NCBI GenBank assembly: GCA_003520455.1
Contig: DOUV01000931.1
Location: 1-13,703, forward strand
DNA length: 13,703 nt
DNA from: Chloroflexota bacterium
GTDB lineage: Bacteria > Chloroflexota > Anaerolineae > Ardenticatenales > Ardenticatenaceae
Direction: 5' to 3'
Every line of letters begins with the position of its first letter. The first letter of the stretch is position 1. The translations under genes were made by a program, and so were the position numbers. The notes under the pieces are model-generated. The model was not told where the DNA came from. It saw nothing but the letters and a program-made list of their open reading frames with translations, and did no database searches. Positions 6,931 through 13,703 of this stretch are shown piece by piece.

Positions 6931-7929
6931 TTGGAAATCGTATTTCCGCGAATCGAGCGCGAAACGCTCACCCGCACGCATGGGCGTTTTATCGTCACGC
7001 CCCTGGAGCGTGGCTACGGCACGACCATCGGGAATGCTTTGCGCCGCGTCCTGCTGAGCTCGCTGCCGGGCGCCGCGGTCACCTCGGTTCGAGTGACCGG
7101 GGTGCATCACGAGTTTGGGCCAATTCCTGGTGCTGTTGAGGACATGACCCAGCTCATTCTCAATATCAAGCAGCTTCGGCTGCGGAGCTACTCAGATGAG
7201 CCGATTCGCATGCGTCTCGAAGCCCAGGGCGAGGGCGAGGTCACGGCAGCCGATATCCAGGCTCCGAGCCAGGTCGAGATCGTGAATCCGGAGCTTCATC
7301 TCTTGACGCTCGACGGGGATGACTCGCGGGTTGAGATTGAGATGATGGTCCAGAAGGGGCGCGGCTACTCGCCCGCCGAGGAGCGCGGTCGTCTGCCGAT
7401 CGACGAGATCCCAACCGACGCGATCTTTAGCCCGATCCGCCGCATCCGCTTCGACGTGGAGCGTGAACGGATCGGTCAGAATGTTGACTTCGACCGCCTG
7501 ATCCTCAACGTTTGGACGGATGGAACCATCCGTCCGGAGGAAGCCCTCACGCAGGCCGCTCAAATTCTGGTCAGGCACTTCAGCATTGCAGCCAGTCTGG
7601 GCGAGGGGCCGGAGGAAGTCGAAGAGGAAACCGAGGATCAGGGCATCCCGGCGGCAGTGTACGACCGCCCGATCGAGGACCTTGGTCTGCAGGTCCGGGC
7701 CTTCAACTGCCTGAAGCGGGCCGGGATTACCAAGGTTGGCGAGATCCTCGAGCGGCTCCAGAAGGGGCGCGACGAGATGCTCGCGATTCGCAATTTCGGT
7801 GAGAAATCGCTCGATGAGTTGATCGAGGCGCTCGAGCAGAAGGGCCTCATGCAGTACGTGACGAATGGAGCTTCCGGGGCTGGCGGTGAAGCGGCTGTCG
7901 AGCCTGAGGAAGAGGAGACCGAAGTATGA
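6931..7929 (+). CDS. rpoA: RNA polymerase subunit alpha
   Basis: The alpha dimer scaffolds RNA polymerase assembly, and its C-terminal domain binds UP elements and activators. The start appears to be TTG 6931: GGGAGGA at 6918-6924 is 6 nt upstream and the product begins MEIVFPRIERETLTRTHGRFIVTPLERGYGTTIGNALRRVLLSSLPG-like, the invariant alpha N-terminus, with no alternative ATG. Residues 1 to about 230 are the dimerisation domain. An acidic linker (EEVEEETEDQ) leads to the C-terminal domain (about 245-312), where R256 and N259 correspond to the DNA-contacting R265 and N268 of E. coli, and K292/S293 to K298/S299. A Glu-rich tail ends the 332 residues. It overlaps rplQ by 4 nt. Confidence 0.98.
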   Translation: MEIVFPRIERETLTRTHGRFIVTPLERGYGTTIGNALRRVLLSSLPGAAVTSVRVTGVHHEFGPIPGAVEDMTQLILNIKQLRLRSYSDEPIRMRLEAQGEGEVTAADIQAPSQVEIVNPELHLLTLDGDDSRVEIEMMVQKGRGYSPAEERGRLPIDEIPTDAIFSPIRRIRFDVERERIGQNVDFDRLILNVWTDGTIRPEEALTQAAQILVRHFSIAASLGEGPEEVEEETEDQGIPAAVYDRPIEDLGLQVRAFNCLKRAGITKVGEILERLQKGRDEMLAIRNFGEKSLDELIEALEQKGLMQYVTNGASGAGGEAAVEPEEEETEV

Positions 7930-8297
7930 GACACCAGGTTCGTAAGGCCAAGCTCGGGCGTAAAAAATCGCACCGTGAGGCGATGCTCCGCAACATGGTG
8001 ACGGATCTCTTCCGCCACGAGTCCATCAAAACCACTGAGGCCCGAGCCAAGGCGGTGCAGCCGATGGCTGAGCATCTGATCACCCTGGCCCGCAAAGCGC
8101 GCATGAATAGTGAATATGCCCTGCACGCTCGCCGTCAGGCGCTGGCCGTGTTCACCGACAAGAATGTCGCCGCCCGCCTGTTCGAGGAGCAGGTCGATGC
8201 CTACCTCGATCGCCCCGGTGGATACACTCGAATCGTGCGCCTCGGCCCGCGCCGGGGCGACGCGGCCGAGATTGTTCTGCTTCAGCTGGTAGACTAG
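7926..8297 (+). CDS. rplQ: Large ribosomal subunit protein bL17
   Basis: L17 lies near the peptide exit of the large subunit. Its ATG (7926-7928) overlaps the rpoA TGA in an ATGA arrangement, so the two are translationally coupled; GAGGAG near 7912-7917 inside rpoA is the ribosome site. The 123-residue product has the signature LGRKKSHREAMLRNMVTDLFRHESIKTTEARAKAVQPMAEHLITLARK and the C-terminal GGYTRIVRLGPRRGDAAEIVLLQLVD, so it is full length. It ends the alpha operon proper. The 54 nt before truA contain a GGCCGA/TCGGCC stem (8310-8315 and 8330-8335) without a T-tract, so transcription probably continues. Confidence 0.98.
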   Translation: MRHQVRKAKLGRKKSHREAMLRNMVTDLFRHESIKTTEARAKAVQPMAEHLITLARKARMNSEYALHARRQALAVFTDKNVAARLFEEQVDAYLDRPGGYTRIVRLGPRRGDAAEIVLLQLVD

Positions 8298-8351
8298 GCG
8301 CTCGGCTCCGGCCGATCAGCGGGTTCTCGTCGGCCAGGAATCTCGGAGACT

Positions 8352-9104
8352 GTGGACCAGGCTGTACATTACAAAGCGACGATTGAATACGATGGCACTG
8401 ACTTCCTGGGCTTTCAAGTTCAGCCCGACGGGCGTACGGTGCAAGGTGAGCTCCAGACGGCGCTGGCGCGGCTCAACCGCGCTGCGCCCGTCAGGGTACG
8501 AGGGGCCGGTCGCACCGATAGCGGCGTTCACGCCACCGGTCAGGTAATCGACTTTTTCCTGGACTGGGGTCACGGCGACGCAGTGCTGCAGCGCGCCCTC
8601 AACGCGGTCCTGCCACTCGACATCGCTGTCCGCATGCTCGAGCGCGCGCCGGCCGGTTTCCATCCGCGCTTCAGCGCAACCAGCCGTGTCTACCGCTACA
8701 CGATCTGGAACGAGCCTCAGCGCAGCCCGTTGGCCCGCCGGACTTCGCTGCACGTCGCGGAGCCGCTGAACGAGCGAACGATGGCGGCGGCACTCCAGTT
8801 CATCCTGGGGGAGCACGACTTCGCCAGTTTCGGCCAGCCGACCCAGGGTGAGAGCACCGTGCGGCGCCTGCTGCACGCGACGATCTCCCGCGATGGTTCC
8901 TGGCTCTTCGTGGAACTGGAGGCAAGCGGTTTTCTCTACCGGATGGTGCGCCGAATCGTTGGTTCGCTGCTGGTCATTAGTCGCAGGCAGCGCCCCCCGG
9001 AATGGCTGCGGGAGGTGCTTCTTGCCAGCGACCGCGCTGCGGCCGGACCGGCCGTCGCCCCTACCGGTCTCTGCCTGACGGCCGTGCACTACGATGGCGC
9101 CTGA
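8352..9104 (+). CDS. truA: tRNA pseudouridine(38-40) synthase TruA
   Basis: TruA converts uridines 38-40 in the anticodon stem-loop of several tRNAs to pseudouridine. The 250-residue product starts at GTG 8352. The catalytic aspartate is D56 in the motif GAGRTDSGVHA. Other family parts are the N-terminal IEYDGTDFLGFQ (about 11-22), FHPRFSATSRVYRYTIWN, and the C-terminal EASGFLYRMVRRIVGSLL. Length is normal. The ribosome site CGGAGA near 8344-8349 is close and weak. Its place between rplQ and rplM is a common arrangement in Gram-positive and related genomes. The energy-coupling transporter genes (ecfA/ecfT) that often separate rplQ from truA in Firmicutes are absent. Confidence 0.96.
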   Translation: MDQAVHYKATIEYDGTDFLGFQVQPDGRTVQGELQTALARLNRAAPVRVRGAGRTDSGVHATGQVIDFFLDWGHGDAVLQRALNAVLPLDIAVRMLERAPAGFHPRFSATSRVYRYTIWNEPQRSPLARRTSLHVAEPLNERTMAAALQFILGEHDFASFGQPTQGESTVRRLLHATISRDGSWLFVELEASGFLYRMVRRIVGSLLVISRRQRPPEWLREVLLASDRAAAGPAVAPTGLCLTAVHYDGA

Positions 9105-9273
9105 CCAGCTCCTCCCAAACGTGGGCAAGGGTGCGGTCTCGCCTGCCAGAGGCGGCCGCGATTTGTGGGGCCGTTCTTGAACGATTCCTCCTTCGCTTCC
9201 AGGGAAATCTGGCGATCCGCCGGGAGCGGCGGAAGAGTTACGACAAACAAAGAAATACTGACCAAATGATGGT

Positions 9274-9317
9274 GCGGGGATTCTCCCGCCCAATCCGGCC
9301 CAATCGTGTGAGGCCGG
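9274..9317 (+). promoter_or_regulatory. Two-hairpin leader in front of rplM
   Basis: In the 232-nt gap before rplM, GCGGGG (9274-9279) pairs with TCCCGC (9284-9289) around ATTC. CCGGCC (9295-9300) then pairs with GGCCGG (9312-9317) around 11 nt and ends just before the ribosome site. GCCCAATC occurs twice, at 9288-9295 and 9298-9305. L13 leaders that control rplM-rpsI are known in other bacteria; homology to those is not shown here. Confidence 0.4.
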
Positions 9318-9336
9318 GAATGCAGGAGACGGATGC

Positions 9337-9777
9337 ATGAAGACCTTTTCCGCCAAGCCTGCCGAGGTCGAGCACGAGTGGTGGGTCGTTGATGCCGAGG
9401 GTCAAACCCTGGGCCGGCTCGCCACCCGGATTGCCTCGATTCTCCGCGGCAAGCACAAACCGATCTTTACCCCAAACGTTGACACGGGCGATTTCGTGAT
9501 CGTCGTCAACGCTGATAAGGTGGCCGTAACCGGCGCCAAGCTGGACCAAAAAATCTACTATCGTCACTCGGGTTACCCCGGTGGTCTGAAGGAGCGATCG
9601 CTTCGCGAGCAGCTTCAGCGATCGCCCGAGCGCGTCATCGAGGCGGCGGTTCGTGGCATGCTACCCAAGAATAAGCTTGGTCGCGCGATGTTCCGTAAAC
9701 TGAAGGTCTATGCGAGCCCGACGCACCCCCATCAGGCTCAGCAGCCCAAACCGTTGGTTATTGAGGAGAGGGACTAA
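9337..9777 (+). CDS. rplM: Large ribosomal subunit protein uL13
   Basis: L13 is an early assembly protein of the large subunit that binds 23S rRNA. The product of 146 residues begins [46 protein letters not shown] and carries the family parts [31 protein letters not shown] and the highly conserved [28 protein letters not shown] shortly before the ATG (near 9323-9328) is the ribosome site. The stop TAA is directly followed by the GTG of rpsI, so both are co-translated. The leader at 9274-9317 suggests separate control of this pair from truA. Confidence 0.98.
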   Translation: MKTFSAKPAEVEHEWWVVDAEGQTLGRLATRIASILRGKHKPIFTPNVDTGDFVIVVNADKVAVTGAKLDQKIYYRHSGYPGGLKERSLREQLQRSPERVIEAAVRGMLPKNKLGRAMFRKLKVYASPTHPHQAQQPKPLVIEERD

Positions 9778-10176
9778 GTGGCTGAGAATCGTTACTTTTA
9801 TGCAGTTGGTCGGCGCAAGACCTCGGCGGCGCAGGTCCGCCTCTATCCAGAGGGGACCGGTCGTATCGTCGTGAACGAGAAGCCGGCCGAGGAGTACTTC
9901 ACGCGACCGCAGGACCTGAATGCACTGTTTGCACCGTTGCAGGCCACGGGTCACGAGGGGAGTTTTGATATCACCGTCAAGGTGACCGGCGGCGGCATCA
10001 CCGGACAGTCTGATGCAGTCAAGATGGGGATTGCCCGCGCACTGCTCAAGTATGATGAGGAGCTGCGACCGACACTGCGCCGCGGCGGCTTTCTGACGCG
10101 GGACCCCCGTGCCAAGGAGCGCAAGAAGCCCGGGCTCAAGCGGGCCCGCAAAGCGCCGCAGTACACCAAGCGCTAA
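9778..10176 (+). CDS. rpsI: Small ribosomal subunit protein uS9
   Basis: S9 lies in the head of the 30S subunit, and its C-terminal tail reaches the P-site tRNA anticodon. The 132-residue product starts at GTG 9778, immediately after the rplM stop, with GAGGAG at 9763-9768 inside rplM. The N-terminus YFYAVGRRKTSAAQVRLYPEGTG, the middle VTGGGITGQSDAVKMGIARALL, and the LTRDPRAKERKKPGLKRARKAPQYTKR end are typical. The terminal arginine, which contacts tRNA, is preserved (S/TKR ending). It is the last gene of the ribosomal block; a 200-nt untranslated stretch and a strong terminator follow. Confidence 0.98.
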   Translation: MAENRYFYAVGRRKTSAAQVRLYPEGTGRIVVNEKPAEEYFTRPQDLNALFAPLQATGHEGSFDITVKVTGGGITGQSDAVKMGIARALLKYDEELRPTLRRGGFLTRDPRAKERKKPGLKRARKAPQYTKR

Positions 10177-10377
10177 CCATCAACGGTTCGGTCGCGAACG
10201 GGTGGTGAAGGCGGACGACAGACCGAGCACCGGCACAGTACCTTCATCACCTTTAGTTGCTTTCTATCAGTTCGTGATGGACTTCCCCTCCCGCTGGGAG
10301 GGCCGAGGAACTCGAAGCGTACTGGTGCTGGCGACCGCCGGCCGAGAATCCGCGTAAATCTTCAACCTCAAGAAAAG
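10177..10377 (+). other. 3' untranslated region after rpsI with a GC-rich hairpin
   Basis: No gene is supported here. CCCTCCC (10286-10292) and GGGAGGG (10296-10302) form a perfect 7-bp stem with a 3-nt loop, without a following T-tract. It is unlike a tRNA or a known structured RNA. At 200 nt, the distance from stop to terminator is long, so a small RNA made by processing is possible but unsupported. Confidence 0.35.
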
Positions 10378-10414
10378 AAAGAGGCGACTCACTTGCTGTG
10401 GGTCGCCTCTTTTT
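10378..10414 (+). terminator. Strong intrinsic terminator of the ribosomal block
   Basis: AAAGAGGCGACTCAC (10378-10392) pairs with GTGGGTCGCCTCTTT (10398-10412) around TTGCT, with one G-T wobble. The right arm runs into a five-T tract (10410-10414), and an A-rich stretch precedes the left arm, so it may also work in the other direction. It separates the translation genes from the secreted protein gene. Confidence 0.93.
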
Positions 10415-10649
10415 GTTGCCGGCTTCTGATGTGTACAAAGAGGCCATGAACTCTGCGTTTATTTTGTAGCAATCTCTTCATCGACTCGCTTTGCAGACCC
10501 GGCGAGAGCGGTTCCGGCAGCCGGGTCCGTCACCACCTGCCGAGCCTGAGAGGAGCGCCGGCCTCAACACCTGGCTGGCGGTCGATGGATGCCCGGTTGA
10601 CAACCCCGTTTTCGCCCTCACTTTCATCCAGAAAGCGCAAGGAGGAGTC
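10415..10649 (+). promoter_or_regulatory. Leader of the surface protein gene, structured, with a possible promoter
   Basis: GACCCGGC (10496-10503) pairs perfectly with GCCGGGTC (10520-10527) around a loop that itself can form CGG-TT-CCG. A perfect TTGACA occurs at 10597-10602. The best -10 nearby is TTTCAT at 10622-10627, but the spacing is 19 nt, so the promoter is only possible. AAGGAGG at 10639-10645 is a very strong ribosome site. No known riboswitch class was recognised. Confidence 0.35.
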
Positions 10650-13600
10650 ATGGTGCAACGCGTGCAACGGCGTTTGTTGCTGATTATCACCCTGACCGTG
10701 CTCTGGCTGGGCGCCTGGCGCGCCGATGCGGCCCTGCCACCCTCGGCCGCCTGTTGCACAGCCACTGTGCCCGCGAGTGGCGTCGCGGATGTCCGTGTCG
10801 GAGTTTTCTGCCTGGATTTCAACCATACGTTTCCCCGCACAACAGCGCTGACCAGCCTCTCGACCGAGGCGAACAGTTCCGAATCCTTGCCCATCGAGCA
10901 GTGTGTCGTGGAGCCTGGCTATCTGCGCTGGGCGCTGCTCTACTCGATGGAACAGGGTGACGTGGAGGTAGACCATTGGCCTGTTCAGCTTGCCTCATGG
11001 TTCCTCATCGAGATCTCCCAGGGCAAGCACACCGTCGCGGACATCAACAAGGATAATGCCTGGCACTTCGACAGTGCTACAACGGCAGCCCAGAAGGCGC
11101 GAGCGCGGACGATTGCCCAGTACGGGTGGGATCAGTTTCAGACGGCCGGTGAGCCTCCGGCCTGCGACAGCTCTGGTGGTAGCCTCTGCACGGCCTTCAC
11201 GGCGGGCGATATTGGACTCTCCTTCTCTCAACTCGTGCCTTTCGACCCCTCGCCACACGGCTCTGAGCCATTCCGCGGGATCGGCACACTCAGGCTGACC
11301 AACAACCGCACCACCGCCCAACAGATCCAGATTCCATACGGGATCGGGTTGCCAACCGGCTCGAACAATCAAAAATTGCTCACCTACCCTCTGGGTTCAC
11401 TGCGGGTCACGAAGTTCCGCGACCGCAACAGCAACGGCGTGCGCGACTCGGACGAACCCTGGGATGGCCCGGCGGTCCAGATCAATCTGGATGCACCCGC
11501 CGGCCACGTGGATACTCGCAACACCGACAGCAACGGCCAGGTCCTCTGGAGCGAGCTCGCGCCGGCCGAGTATACGGTTTCTGAGACCGTTCCGGCCGGC
11601 TACTGTGCCACCACGCCGGCCTCCTTCCAGGCCCTGGTTCAGGCCAATAAGACGACCGAGGTTGCATTCGGGAATCGGGGCGGCGACCTGGAGGTCTTCA
11701 AGTTTGATGATCGCAACGGTAACGGGGTTCAAGATCAGAATGAGCCCCCGCTGGCCGGCGTCACCATCACCGCCACCTTCCCCGATGGCCACAAAGAGAG
11801 CAGGCAAACGGATTCGAGCGGCTTCGCTCGCTGGACCGATGTGCCCGGCGGGTCGTACACGGTCACCGTCACGCTGCCTGCCGGCACCCGAAGCACCACG
11901 CCCACGACCCAGAGCGTAACGGTGACGCCCTGCCAGACCGCGCGCATCACCTTTGGCTGCCAGGCGCTCGGCAGCCTGTTGATTCACAAATTCTACGATC
12001 GCAACCGAAACGGCGTGGAGGACGCCGATGAGGGCTGGATCGGTCCGCCGGTGAGCTTCCAGGTTTCCGGTCCCAGCCTCAACAACAGCGCTCAGACCAA
12101 TCAGTATGGCGATCTTCGCTGGAATAGCCTGGCACCGGGGAACTACACCATCACTGAGGCGGTTCCAACCGGGGCGTGCACGACCGGCTCGAACCCACGG
12201 ACGGTTGCGGTCGCTGCAGGCCAGGAAGCCCGTGCGGCCTTTGGCAATGCCTGGGGCCGCATTGAGGTCTTCACGTTCAACGATGCCAACCGCAACGGCA
12301 CGCGCGATGAGGCCGACACCGCTTTCGACGGCATCCCGCTCACACTGCGCTTCCCCGATAGCCACACTGAGAGCCGCATGAGCGATGGCAACGGGATAGT
12401 GCGCTGGGACGACCTCCCGTCAGGCCAATACACGGTTGAGGCCAATTTCCCGGCCGGCTACACGGCCACGGGGGCGACCAGCCGGACCATCGACCTGCAG
12501 CCCTGCCAGCAGAAGGTGGTGAGCTTCGGTGCTTACTACTTCTTGACTCACCCGAAGGGCATGGCGGTGAATGAAGCGACCGACCGGCTCTACGTCGCTT
12601 ACCGCGGCCCGGAGAAGGACGGTGACTATCCCGACCCGGCCCTCGCGATCGTCGACGCGAACCCGCTCAACCCGACCTTCCACCGCATTCTCAACGTAGT
12701 GAAGAGCGGCATCGGCACGCATCCTGTCGGTGTGGCCGTTAACCCGGACACCAACGTGGTCTACGTCGCGAGTTTTGGCGATGGTTTTGTCACCGCGCTC
12801 AATGCGACGACCGGCGCCGTGTTGGCGCAGATTGATCCGAGCGGCTCCAGTGACAATGCCCGACCGCTCTGGGTGGCGATCAACCGGACCCTCAAGCACA
12901 TCTACGTCGCCAATTACGGCACCGACACCGTGGCGGTCATCGACGGAAACCCGGCCAGCCCGACGTTCAATCAGGTCCTCCGCGAGATCTTTGATGAGTT
13001 CGCGGCGCCCTGGTACGTGGCCGCCGATCCGTACGGCTCCGTTTATGTCGGCGATCGCGAAAAGCAGCCCTTCCGCATTCGTGCCTACCGCGATAGCGGC
13101 TCGGACTTTACCATGGTGGGCGATATCCTACTCGACGGCGCCGCGAATCATCCACCGGTCGGCTCACCCTACGTCATCGCCCTCAAGCCGACCCTGGGGC
13201 AGTACCGGCTCTACTTCACCATCGCCGTGGACCCGGCGCGCGCCAACCCTGACCGAGTTATCACCGTCAACATTGCATCCGATGCTGGTGGCGGCACGGT
13301 CAACCCGGCCAGCTACAGCAAGTTGGCCGAGACGGCCACCGGCCCGTTGAGCGAGGGCGGCATTTTCTACAATGGTCTCACCAATCACGTCTACGTCACT
13401 GAGGGTGGCGCTGCCGACGAATTTAACTGCAACGAACCGCGCGGCTCGCTCCACACCCTCGCAGTCGACGGCAGCCACCTGAGCGAGGTCACCACCGCTT
13501 CGGCGGCCATCGAGCACGGCGCCGGCAGCTACACCATGTGGAACCCCTTCGCCGTGACGGCGAACACCAGCACGGGCTACGTCTACGTTGGCGATCGCTG

Positions 13601-13703
13601 CCTGGACGAGGTGCTGGTGCTGCGTGACGGTCTCGGCACCGATCCGACACCGACGCCCGGACCCACGCAGACGCCCACGGCGACGCCGGGTGCGGCCTGG
13701 CCG
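10650..13703 (+). CDS. Secreted thioester-domain adhesin with SdrD_B-like repeats and beta-propeller (3'-truncated)
   Basis: The frame is open from ATG 10650 to the window end (1,018 codons, no stop). AAGGAGG lies only 4 nt before the ATG; the next codon, GTG 10653, would have a better 7-nt spacing. Residues 1-27 are a signal peptide (VQRVQRR, a 15-residue hydrophobic core, then ADA before the cleavage site). Residues about 45-170 look like a Cys-Gln thioester (TQXA/TED) domain: C54 in VFCLD and Q113 in VQLASW would form the bond used for covalent attachment to target amines. A beta-rich linker domain runs to 250. Four SdrD_B/Cna_B-like domains follow (251-628), then a probable seven-bladed YVTN/NHL propeller (about 629-995) and a DPTPTPG linker from 998. 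The likely role is surface adhesion. The cell-wall anchor, if any, lies beyond the window. Confidence 0.8.
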   Translation, partial: MVQRVQRRLLLIITLTVLWLGAWRADAALPPSAACCTATVPASGVADVRVGVFCLDFNHTFPRTTALTSLSTEANSSESLPIEQCVVEPGYLRWALLYSMEQGDVEVDHWPVQLASWFLIEISQGKHTVADINKDNAWHFDSATTAAQKARARTIAQYGWDQFQTAGEPPACDSSGGSLCTAFTAGDIGLSFSQLVPFDPSPHGSEPFRGIGTLRLTNNRTTAQQIQIPYGIGLPTGSNNQKLLTYPLGSLRVTKFRDRNSNGVRDSDEPWDGPAVQINLDAPAGHVDTRNTDSNGQVLWSELAPAEYTVSETVPAGYCATTPASFQALVQANKTTEVAFGNRGGDLEVFKFDDRNGNGVQDQNEPPLAGVTITATFPDGHKESRQTDSSGFARWTDVPGGSYTVTVTLPAGTRSTTPTTQSVTVTPCQTARITFGCQALGSLLIHKFYDRNRNGVEDADEGWIGPPVSFQVSGPSLNNSAQTNQYGDLRWNSLAPGNYTITEAVPTGACTTGSNPRTVAVAAGQEARAAFGNAWGRIEVFTFNDANRNGTRDEADTAFDGIPLTLRFPDSHTESRMSDGNGIVRWDDLPSGQYTVEANFPAGYTATGATSRTIDLQPCQQKVVSFGAYYFLTHPKGMAVNEATDRLYVAYRGPEKDGDYPDPALAIVDANPLNPTFHRILNVVKSGIGTHPVGVAVNPDTNVVYVASFGDGFVTALNATTGAVLAQIDPSGSSDNARPLWVAINRTLKHIYVANYGTDTVAVIDGNPASPTFNQVLREIFDEFAAPWYVAADPYGSVYVGDREKQPFRIRAYRDSGSDFTMVGDILLDGAANHPPVGSPYVIALKPTLGQYRLYFTIAVDPARANPDRVITVNIASDAGGGTVNPASYSKLAETATGPLSEGGIFYNGLTNHVYVTEGGAADEFNCNEPRGSLHTLAVDGSHLSEVTTASAAIEHGAGSYTMWNPFAVTANTSTGYVYVGDRCLDEVLVLRDGLGTDPTPTPGPTQTPTATPGAAWP
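11400..12533 (+). repeat. Four tandem SdrD_B-like domains in an A-B-A-B pattern
   Basis: Units begin at residues 251, 347, 443 and 538 (bases 11400-11675, 11688-11960, 11976-12248, 12261-12533), a period of about 96 residues. Each opens with a Ca-binding-like F-x-D-x-N-x-NG-x-x-D motif and has a GxYTV-type strand late in the unit. Units 1 and 3 share SETVPAG/TEAVPTG, a following Cys, and an FGN end. Units 2 and 4 share FPDGH/FPDSH, ESR, a WxD(V/L)P stretch and PCQ. The copies are well diverged in DNA, so the duplication is old. Confidence 0.8.

Noticed and set aside
10109..10357. 82-codon + strand frame over the end of rpsI
   Set aside because: It overlaps rpsI and continues into the untranslated region; Arg/Ser/Gly-rich product without a ribosome site.
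10496..10612. Possible c-di-GMP, TPP, glycine or fluoride riboswitch before the adhesin gene
   Set aside because: Short look-alikes (CCTGAGA, GATGG) occur, but the conserved cores of these classes are missing, so only a structured leader is reported.
11397..12365. 322-codon open frame on the - strand inside the adhesin gene
   Set aside because: It is the shadow of GC-biased codons on the + strand; it has no ribosome site, no recognisable family and is covered by a better-supported reading frame with clear domains.
11400..12533. Recent tandem repeat or CRISPR-like array
   Set aside because: The periodicity is about 288 nt at protein level with diverged DNA; there are no short identical repeats with spacers.
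1..13703. Insertion sequences, integrases, tRNA genes or phage genes
   Set aside because: None is visible; the ribosomal genes are intact and in normal order, and no terminal repeats or transposase motifs were found.

Overview
The window is a bacterial ribosomal-protein region followed by the start of a large secreted surface protein. All supported genes lie on the + strand. The order (rplR, rpsE, rpmD, rplO, secY, adk, map, rpmJ, rpsM, rpsK, rpsD, rpoA, rplQ, truA, rplM, rpsI) is the 3' part of the spc operon, then the alpha operon, then the truA/L13/S9 block usual in monoderm-type genomes. High GC, zinc-binding forms of S4 and L36, a zinc-lid adenylate kinase, and a secreted protein whose domains are joined by a TPTPG-type linker fit a Chloroflexota bacterium, possibly of the Thermomicrobia. 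This placement is an inference from style; no search was run.

Region 1 (1-3060) is the packed end of spc: L18 (5' end cut off), S5, L30, L15 and SecY. An 11-bp perfect inverted repeat and a possible promoter sit between rplO and secY. Region 2 (3161-4640) holds adk and map: nucleotide supply and N-terminal processing linked to translation. infA, often found next, is absent. Region 3 (4641-8297) is the alpha operon. It begins with the best promoter in the window, TTGACG-17 nt-TAAAAT, whose start point lies in a double palindrome just before rpmJ. It continues with S13, S11, S4, RNA polymerase alpha and L17. The gaps from rpmJ to rpoA are unusually long (87-203 nt) and several hold hairpins, so internal control is possible. 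Region 4 (8352-10176) is truA, rplM and rpsI; rplM has a leader with two hairpins. A strong intrinsic terminator at 10378-10414 closes the translation block.

Region 5 (10650-13703, running off the window) encodes a protein of more than 1,018 residues and is the most unusual part. It has a signal peptide, then an apparent Cys-Gln thioester (TQXA/TED-like) domain, four SdrD_B/Cna_B-like beta domains in an A-B-A-B pattern where only the A domains keep the Lys-Glu-Asn isopeptide triad, a probable seven-bladed YVTN/NHL-type beta-propeller, and a Thr/Pro-rich linker. This looks like a covalently attaching, mechanically stabilised adhesin of the kind known from Gram-positive pathogens and actinobacteria, here combined with a propeller and probably in a free-living organism.
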